Positions 12,955 through 17,656 of a stretch of 17,656 nt of DNA are shown piece by piece (position 1 is the first letter of the stretch; every line of letters starts with the position of its first letter). The notes below the pieces were generated by a model. That model was given only the letters and a program-made list of their open reading frames with translations, searched no databases and had not been told where the DNA came from. The translations under genes and the position numbers were made by a program. The stretch spans positions 1 through 17,656 of the forward strand of contig JBBDWK010000085.1 of assembly GCA_040902885.1 (NCBI GenBank). The letters run 5' to 3'. Source of the stretch: JBBDWK01 sp040902885 (GTDB lineage Bacteria > Acidobacteriota > Terriglobia > Bryobacterales > Bryobacteraceae).

Positions 12955-13521
12955 TCAAAACGCGACTTTGGGCGCCTCTCGAGCGCCGGGGTCGGTTCTG
13001 AAATATGCATCGTTGCGCGCGAACCCGGACATTCCCGCCACCACGTTGTTGGGGAACAGCTCAATCTGGGTATTGTAGCGCTGAACGGCCTCGTTGTACT
13101 TCCGCCGCTCGACGGCGATGCGATTTTCCGTACCGGCCAGCTCGTCCTGCAAGCGGAGAAAGTTTTCGTTCGACTTGATCTGCGGATAGTTCTCGACCAC
13201 CACGAGGAGCCGCGAGAGCGCGCTGTCGAGCTGCGTGTTGGCGGCGATGCGATCGGCGGGCGTACGAGCGCCCGTGAGAGCGGCGCGCGCTTTCGTAACG
13301 GAATCGATGACGCCCTGCTCCTGCTTCCCGAAGCCTTTCACGGTCTCAACCAGATTGGGGATCAGATCGGCGCGGCGCTGCAGTGCCACATCCACCTGGG
13401 CCCACGCGGCGGTAACAGCTTCACGCTGTACCGCGAGCTCGTTGCGGACGCCAACGAACTGGCCGCCTACTAGCAGGCCCAGCCCCAGGAGCACGGCCAG
13501 CACAATGAGAACTGCTTTCAT
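12955..13521 (-). CDS. lemA: LemA family protein
   Basis: A 188-residue protein with an N-terminal membrane span (about residues 3-24) and a helical LemA domain: VAWAQVDVALQRR-like start (AAWAQVDVALQRRADL), then IPNLVETVKGF, ENYPQIKSNENFLRLQDELA, ENRIAVERRKYNEAVQRYN and the closing SGFARNDAYF, all hallmarks of the family. Its helices form a bundle; the biochemical role is unknown, but lemA genes very often sit beside TPM-domain genes and are linked to envelope functions. Here the TPM gene is two genes upstream, with a nucleotidyltransferase-fold gene between. The ATG at 13521 has GAGGA 4 bases ahead and follows the previous stop by 7 bases. Length is normal. Confidence 0.94.
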   Translation of the reverse strand: MKAVLIVLAVLLGLGLLVGGQFVGVRNELAVQREAVTAAWAQVDVALQRRADLIPNLVETVKGFGKQEQGVIDSVTKARAALTGARTPADRIAANTQLDSALSRLLVVVENYPQIKSNENFLRLQDELAGTENRIAVERRKYNEAVQRYNTQIELFPNNVVAGMSGFARNDAYFRTDPGAREAPKVAF

Positions 13522-13528
13522 TCGTTCC

Positions 13529-14239
13529 TCACTTCCCTAAACGGTCGACAGCATCGATGGCGACCGAGATTTCTTTCAGATAGCTTGCCAGAAGCGGCAC
13601 GGCTTCGGGGCGTCGTGTCCTGACGCGGCCCTCGCGTAAGTCGAGCAGGGTCTCAAAAGCCTCGGTTCGCAAACCCCACGCCTCGCGCGCCTGCTCGATC
13701 ACCTCGCGCTTCACCATCTTCGCATCTATCCCATTCAGACGCAGAGCATGGCGAAAGAGCACGCAAAAGGTTGAGACGGATTCGGCCATCAGTTGCAACA
13801 GTAGATCGTTTTGCACTAGCGTGGCGGAGGCTTTTTGGCGGAGGCGCAACAGCTTGGAGCGGAGCTCGTGCTCGACTTCGGCGCGGTAATGCCGGTCGTC
13901 GATGCGCAGGCCGGTGATTACGTCCTTGCCGTAGAGCAGCCGGTGCTGGGTCTGAATGTCGTGAAACTCGATGGGAAAGCAGTCGGCGGAGGCGGCTACT
14001 TCCTCCTCGCTCATCAGAAGCGGCGCTGGATTCTCCATTTTGTGCCACCAGCGGAACACGACATCGCTGTGGGCCAGCTCGTCGGGCGTGACGCGATCGA
14101 GGACGCATAGGACGTTGATATCGGAAAAGCGTCGGTCCTGATCGCCCACGGCAGCCGAGCCGTAGAGCACGACCGAGACCAGATGGTCGCCGTAGGCCTT
14201 CTTGAGCTTATCCAGCAACTGGTTCAATACACGTTCCAT
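13529..14239 (-). CDS. Nucleotidyltransferase-fold protein
   Basis: A 236-residue protein from the ATG at 14239 (GAGGG 4 bases ahead, 7 bases after the TPM gene stop); the frame stays open to 14335, inside the TPM gene. The N-terminal half is a pol-beta-type nucleotidyltransferase domain: Gly27-Ser28 in VVLYGSAAVGD, then FSDINVLCVL with Asp40. The usual second metal-binding acid of the DxD motif is Asn42 here, so catalysis may be weakened or lost. The C-terminal half (about 125-230) is predicted helical, rich in Leu, Arg and Glu, and could be a HEPN-like or substrate-binding bundle. No membrane span. Its place between a TPM gene and lemA suggests a shared function; target molecule unknown. 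Confidence 0.85.
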   Translation of the reverse strand: MERVLNQLLDKLKKAYGDHLVSVVLYGSAAVGDQDRRFSDINVLCVLDRVTPDELAHSDVVFRWWHKMENPAPLLMSEEEVAASADCFPIEFHDIQTQHRLLYGKDVITGLRIDDRHYRAEVEHELRSKLLRLRQKASATLVQNDLLLQLMAESVSTFCVLFRHALRLNGIDAKMVKREVIEQAREAWGLRTEAFETLLDLREGRVRTRRPEAVPLLASYLKEISVAIDAVDRLGK

Positions 14240-14246
14240 ACTGCCC

Positions 14247-15050
14247 TCACCAACCGCTCGAAGCGCCTCCGCCTCCGGAATCGCCTCCGCCAAAACCGCC
14301 AAAGCCTCCGCCCGAATCGTAGCCACCGAAGCCACCCCCGCTCCGCCAGTGTCCGCCCCCGCGGCCGCCCAGCATCTGGCCGAGTATCAACGCCGGAAGG
14401 ATACCGCCCATGCCCCCACGACGGCCTCCCCGGAGCGACGACCTGCCTCCCATCATCCAAAATAAGAACGCAATCCCGCCCAGAATCACGGGCCAGGGAA
14501 TCGAGTCCCGCGCTTCGCGGCGGATGCGCCGCTTGGGCGCGGTATCGAGCGCGACGTTCTTGGCCCGCGCGACGCGCTCGCCGATGGTGTGCGCCGCCGC
14601 CAGCATGGCCTCGCCGAAGTGGTTCTGGCGAAGCGCGGGCCGCATCTCGCGCAGGATGCTGCCGGCGAAACCGTCCGGAAGATCGGGCTCCAGGCCGTAT
14701 CCGACCTCCAGCCGGCTGCGCCGGTCTCTAGTTGAAAGCAGGAGCAGAATACCCTCGTTGGAGCCCTTCTGGCCGACGCCCCAGTGCCGAAAAATAGTAT
14801 TGGCAACGTCTTCGATTGGCTCGCCTTCGAGGGTGGGAATGGCGACGAAAGCCATCTGGACTTTGGTCAGCGCTTCCACGCGCGCGGCGTAGCGCTCAAT
14901 CTCGGCACGGCTGGCGGGATCGATGGCCCGCGCGAAGTCGCTGACGTAACCTTGGGGCTGGAGGGCCTTCCAGTCAACGGCCAGGCCGCGTTGCGAGGAA
15001 CCGGCCAACAGCAGGGCAATGATAGGGAGACATCGTGCGGGCGCCGCCAT
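14247..15050 (-). CDS. TPM-domain (YgcG-like) membrane protein
   Basis: A 267-residue protein. Residues 1-24 are a signal peptide; 30-165 form a TPM domain, with VSDFARAIDPASRAEIE, IFRHWGVGQKGSNEGILLLL and EVGYGLEPDLPDG as family marks; a membrane span lies at about 183-200. The tail (205-267) is made mainly of Gly, ending GGGASSGW, a common end of this family. The TPM domain should thus lie outside the cytoplasmic membrane. TPM domains have been described as phosphatase-like in plants, and in bacteria they accompany LemA; the role here is not known. The ATG at 15050 lies 3 bases after the M16 peptidase stop, so translation is coupled. Confidence 0.92.
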   Translation of the reverse strand: MAAPARCLPIIALLLAGSSQRGLAVDWKALQPQGYVSDFARAIDPASRAEIERYAARVEALTKVQMAFVAIPTLEGEPIEDVANTIFRHWGVGQKGSNEGILLLLSTRDRRSRLEVGYGLEPDLPDGFAGSILREMRPALRQNHFGEAMLAAAHTIGERVARAKNVALDTAPKRRIRREARDSIPWPVILGGIAFLFWMMGGRSSLRGGRRGGMGGILPALILGQMLGGRGGGHWRSGGGFGGYDSGGGFGGFGGGDSGGGGASSGW

Positions 15051-15053
15051 CGG

Positions 15054-16340
15054 TCAGCAGACCAGATCCTCGCGCGCGATCTTCAGATTTTCGAGGTTCC
15101 CGAGCACGGTAAGTGCGATCTGCTTCTGGTCGAAGAAGGTTTGCGCGATCGACTGCACGTCGCCGGCGGAGACGGCTTCGATGCTTTCCAGAAGCTCGTC
15201 GAGAGTGAAGAAGCGCCCGAAGTACATCTCCTGCCGGGCCAGATTTGACATACGGCTGCCCGTGGACTCGAGTCCCAGCATGAGCGAGCCCTTCAGGTGA
15301 TCCTTGGCGCGGCGCAGCTCCTCGTCGGGCACGCGATCCTGCTTGAGCTCGCGGAACTCCTTGAGGATGAGGTTGACCACCTGGCGCGCCGATTCGATGC
15401 TGGTTCCGGCGTAGACCGAAAGGCAGCCCGTGTCGCGATACGGGCTGAGCTCGGAGAAGACCGAATAGGCCAGACCCTGGCGCTCGCGGATGTTCTGGAA
15501 GAGGCGCGAGCTCATGCCGCCCCCCAGCAGGGTGTTCAGCACATAGCAGGCGAATCGTTTGTCGTGGGGCAGAGGATAAGATGGCACGCCCAGGCAGAGA
15601 TGGGCCTGCTCGAGCGATTTTTTGTTGCGCAGCGCGATGCGCGCATGGGTATTCGGCGCGCCTCCGTGGGCCCCGTTTGGATTGGGCGGAAGCGATTCGA
15701 AGTGCTCGCGCGCCAGATCCACGAGGGTGGCGTGAGTCAGGTGGCCGGCCGCGGTAATGATGGTGTTGTCCGGCGTGTAGACGCTGCGGTAATAGTTTTC
15801 GATGACCTCGCGGTCGAACCGGCGTACCGTCTCGCGCGTCCCCAGGATGGGCCGGCCGAGCGAATGATCCTTCCAGAAGTTGGAGGAGAAGATTTCGTGG
15901 ACCAGATAGTCCGGGTTATCGGCCTCCATCTTGAGCTCTTCGAGGATCACGCCCTTTTCCTTGGCGATGTCCTCGTCGCGAAAGAGAGGGTGGAGCACCA
16001 GGTCCGCAAGAACGTCGAAGGCCAGCCGCAGATGTTCGTCGAGAACCTTGGTGTTGTAGCAGACCAGCTCTTTGGCGGTGAAGGCGTCGAGGTTGCCGCC
16101 GATGGAATCGACGGACCGGGCAATTTCCTCGGCTGACCGCCTCTCGGTGCCTTTGAAGAGCATGTGCTCGATGAAATGCGTAAGTCCGTTTTGCTCGGGC
16201 GTCTCGCGGCGGGAGCCGGCGCCGACCCACACGCCGACGGAGACGGACCGGACGTGGAGCATGGCTTCGCTAATGACGCGCACCCCGTTCGAAAGGGTGG
16301 TCAATTCAATATTACGGGCTTCGGTACCGGAGGCCGGCAT
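15054..16340 (-). CDS. M16 family zinc peptidase (processing peptidase type)
   Basis: A 428-residue protein from the ATG at 16340; a TTG at 16349 would add 3 residues, and neither start has a clear Shine-Dalgarno. The zinc site is HFIEH (His55, Glu58, His59) with the distal Glu in VILEELKME about 75 residues later, so the catalytic half is complete. The C-terminal half has the paired M16C domain, with LGGGMSSRLFQNIRERQGLAYSV-like features (LLGGGMSSRLFQNIRERQG). Length fits the bacterial pepR/YmxG-type peptidases, which are cytoplasmic and related to mitochondrial processing peptidase. It is the first gene of the six-gene run. The decayed type ISP reading frame overlaps its start. Confidence 0.93.
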   Translation of the reverse strand: MPASGTEARNIELTTLSNGVRVISEAMLHVRSVSVGVWVGAGSRRETPEQNGLTHFIEHMLFKGTERRSAEEIARSVDSIGGNLDAFTAKELVCYNTKVLDEHLRLAFDVLADLVLHPLFRDEDIAKEKGVILEELKMEADNPDYLVHEIFSSNFWKDHSLGRPILGTRETVRRFDREVIENYYRSVYTPDNTIITAAGHLTHATLVDLAREHFESLPPNPNGAHGGAPNTHARIALRNKKSLEQAHLCLGVPSYPLPHDKRFACYVLNTLLGGGMSSRLFQNIRERQGLAYSVFSELSPYRDTGCLSVYAGTSIESARQVVNLILKEFRELKQDRVPDEELRRAKDHLKGSLMLGLESTGSRMSNLARQEMYFGRFFTLDELLESIEAVSAGDVQSIAQTFFDQKQIALTVLGNLENLKIAREDLVC

Positions 16341-17572
16341 GATGGACAAGATAAAGGGGTTCCTAACATCCTTTGTACCATTTTCGGGCGGTTTTGCGCC
16401 ATCGGGGGCGGGCGGGGAGTATTGCGGCGGGCGCAGACAGACTGCTGGAGGAGACCTGCGGTGCCGACAATCCGTCGGTCGATGTCTAAGATGCAGTAGG
16501 TTTTAGGCATCTGGCAGCCGCTTAAGGCGGAAGGGCAGACCGGAAGGGACGGCGGCAAGCGGCGCACGTCGAACAACCAACACAGACATTCCGCCGCCGG
16601 GATGTCCCGGTATGGGTGCTCGAAGAGTCGGACTGACTCCGTCTCGTTCATGCCCCCCGAAGGAACGTCCGACAAGCCAGTTGTTCCGTTAATCCAAATT
16701 GAGCCATCCAACCATTTTGGATAACCCGGCTCGACGATAAAGTTGTTCCCAAACCAGGCGGGCTTGCTGCTCGGTATTGAGAGCGTGCTCCCATTCCACG
16801 TGCTCCAATAGCGGTTTGTGTCTCCTTGGGACGCCGCCAGATGTAGGTTCACAAGCTGAGACCCAAGCACGCTCAAAGCATCAAAGAGTTGCCCCTCAGA
16901 AGTGATCGGTATACGTGGGAAATCAACTTTTAGCTCTTCCGCGTACCTCTCACGGTACGTCTTGGAGTGCACGATGGCGTAGATGTAGCCAAAGACCTGT
17001 TGGAGTGAGACTGCATCAAGGACGTCCCGCTTCAATCGTTGTGCAACGAGCGCAGCGAACTCCGGGCTGAGATTAGAGACCGATGCGATCGGACCTTCGA
17101 GCACCTTCTGTTTGCCCTGCGAAGAACGGAATAATGGAAATACAAACGCATTGTTTGAAGTTTTTCCGGAAATAAAAATCTTTTCCGGTGGATGCTCTAC
17201 TACAAAGAAGTGATTAGGGATCTCCCCTTTGATCATGCGTGAGGCTATGAGCGCTGGATTGAGACGGCCAATGTGGTCCAGGTTCTTCTTCCGTGGCCAC
17301 GTTACAATGATGTCATCGTAATGCGTAAATCGATCATCAAACGGGCGATAGGCGATCTGCCGAATTGCCGCATATCTGTCTTTGAGCTGCTTGATTCGTT
17401 TACGCGCTGACGGTAAATCCCAGTCCCGCTTGTCATCGAGCCCGAACTCGTCGCGGATCGCTTGATCCGTCTGGTTGCCAGCAAGCACATCGAGGCGATC
17501 TCTAAGTTCCTTCTCAGTAAAGGCAATGGCGAAGCGGTCCCGCGCGGTCTCAAACCCTGTCGCCACCTCCAC
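16301..17572 (-). pseudogene. Remnant of a type ISP-like restriction-modification protein
   Basis: An open frame of 423 codons whose residues 1-304 match the C-terminal target-recognition region of single-chain type ISP/IIG restriction-modification proteins: GFETARDRFAIAF, IAYRPFDDRFTHYDD, VFPLF, FGYIYAIVHSKTYRERYAEE and LKVDFPRIPITSE. The full proteins are much longer, with nuclease, helicase and N6-adenine methylase parts; none of these precedes it, and an in-frame TGA stands at the window edge (17654-17656). The family's closing GGY-x-KWLKDRKGR segment is also missing: the match ends at about residue 304 (16661) and the remaining 119 residues look unrelated and overlap the M16 start. No Shine-Dalgarno precedes the GTG at 17572. 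The stretch is richer in AT than its neighbours. I read it as a decayed, acquired defence gene; the 5' part might continue outside the window in another frame. Confidence 0.75.
16341..16660. other. Stretch upstream of the M16 gene with short hairpins, no clear gene
   Basis: About 320 bases between the M16 start and the end of recognisable type ISP homology. The minus-strand frame of the type ISP gene stays open through it, but the encoded residues look unrelated to that family. Two perfect short hairpins are present: CCGGGA/TCCCGG around TG at 16597-16610, and GAGTC/GACTC around 5 bases at 16625-16639. The promoter of the M16 operon should lie here. I see nothing else. Confidence 0.5.
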
Positions 17573-17656
17573 GAACGCCGACCGAAGACTAATATAAGTC
17601 TGATCACTAGTGTCCGGCTGTTGACTTTTCCTCCGCCAGCAAACCGTTAAGAATCA

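Noticed and set aside
16390..16600. Alternative minus-strand frame starting with an ATG near 16585 as a small gene
   Set aside because: About 28 codons only, no ribosome site, and no recognisable family.
17607..17656. Possible C-terminal end of another minus-strand gene at the right edge
   Set aside because: About 15 open codons in a frame different from the type ISP remnant end at a TAG near 17607; the piece is too short to support a call without the sequence beyond the window.

Overview
The window most likely comes from an Acidobacteriota chromosome, probably Solibacter/Bryobacterales-like. The main evidence is a full-length orphan FtsX/MacB-type permease of the acidobacterial duplicated orphan permease (ADOP) type at 7177-9657. 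GC-rich codon usage, short simple-sequence repeats between genes and GC-rich intergenic palindromes agree with this. No rRNA, tRNA, CRISPR array, insertion sequence or replication origin was recognised. The taxonomic call is inference.

Left part, 1-2800, minus strand: a motility cluster flbD-motA-motB, tightly spaced or overlapping, followed across a repeat-bearing gap by a one-span membrane protein of unknown role. From 2879 to 5003 comes a small-gene region. It holds a probable small hypothetical protein, an msrB (methionine sulfoxide reductase B) gene whose reading frame is broken once near an A6 run, a convergent two-gene unit made of a SmtB/ArsR zinc-type sensor and a histidine-rich protein with an internal 35-residue duplication, and an RRM RNA-binding protein.

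Middle part, 5177-10552: a B12-binding-type radical SAM protein of unknown substrate, a DUF433 antitoxin-like gene whose DUF5615 (PIN-like) partner is cut off where the 3' end of the convergent ADOP gene begins, the ADOP permease itself, and an intact higBA toxin-antitoxin pair with a palindromic candidate operator just ahead of higB.

Right part, 16340 down to 10604, minus strand: six closely spaced genes in one direction, M16 peptidase, TPM-domain membrane protein, nucleotidyltransferase-fold protein, LemA, an aldehyde dehydrogenase and a fumarylacetoacetate-hydrolase-fold enzyme. The last two fit the final steps of oxidative pentose degradation (2-keto-3-deoxypentonate to 2-oxoglutarate). 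The LemA/TPM pair with a nucleotidyltransferase between them looks like an envelope-associated module of unknown function. Upstream of the M16 gene, 16301-17572 carries a remnant of a type ISP-like restriction-modification protein (C-terminal specificity region only), cut at both ends and visibly richer in AT than its neighbours.

Overall, a housekeeping/metabolic backbone is interspersed with mobile or defence-type modules in different states: intact (higBA), half-broken (DUF433/DUF5615) and decayed (type ISP). The most interesting items are the msrB frame break, the truncated DUF5615 gene, the zinc-sensor/histidine-rich unit, and the LemA-nucleotidyltransferase-TPM-peptidase cluster.
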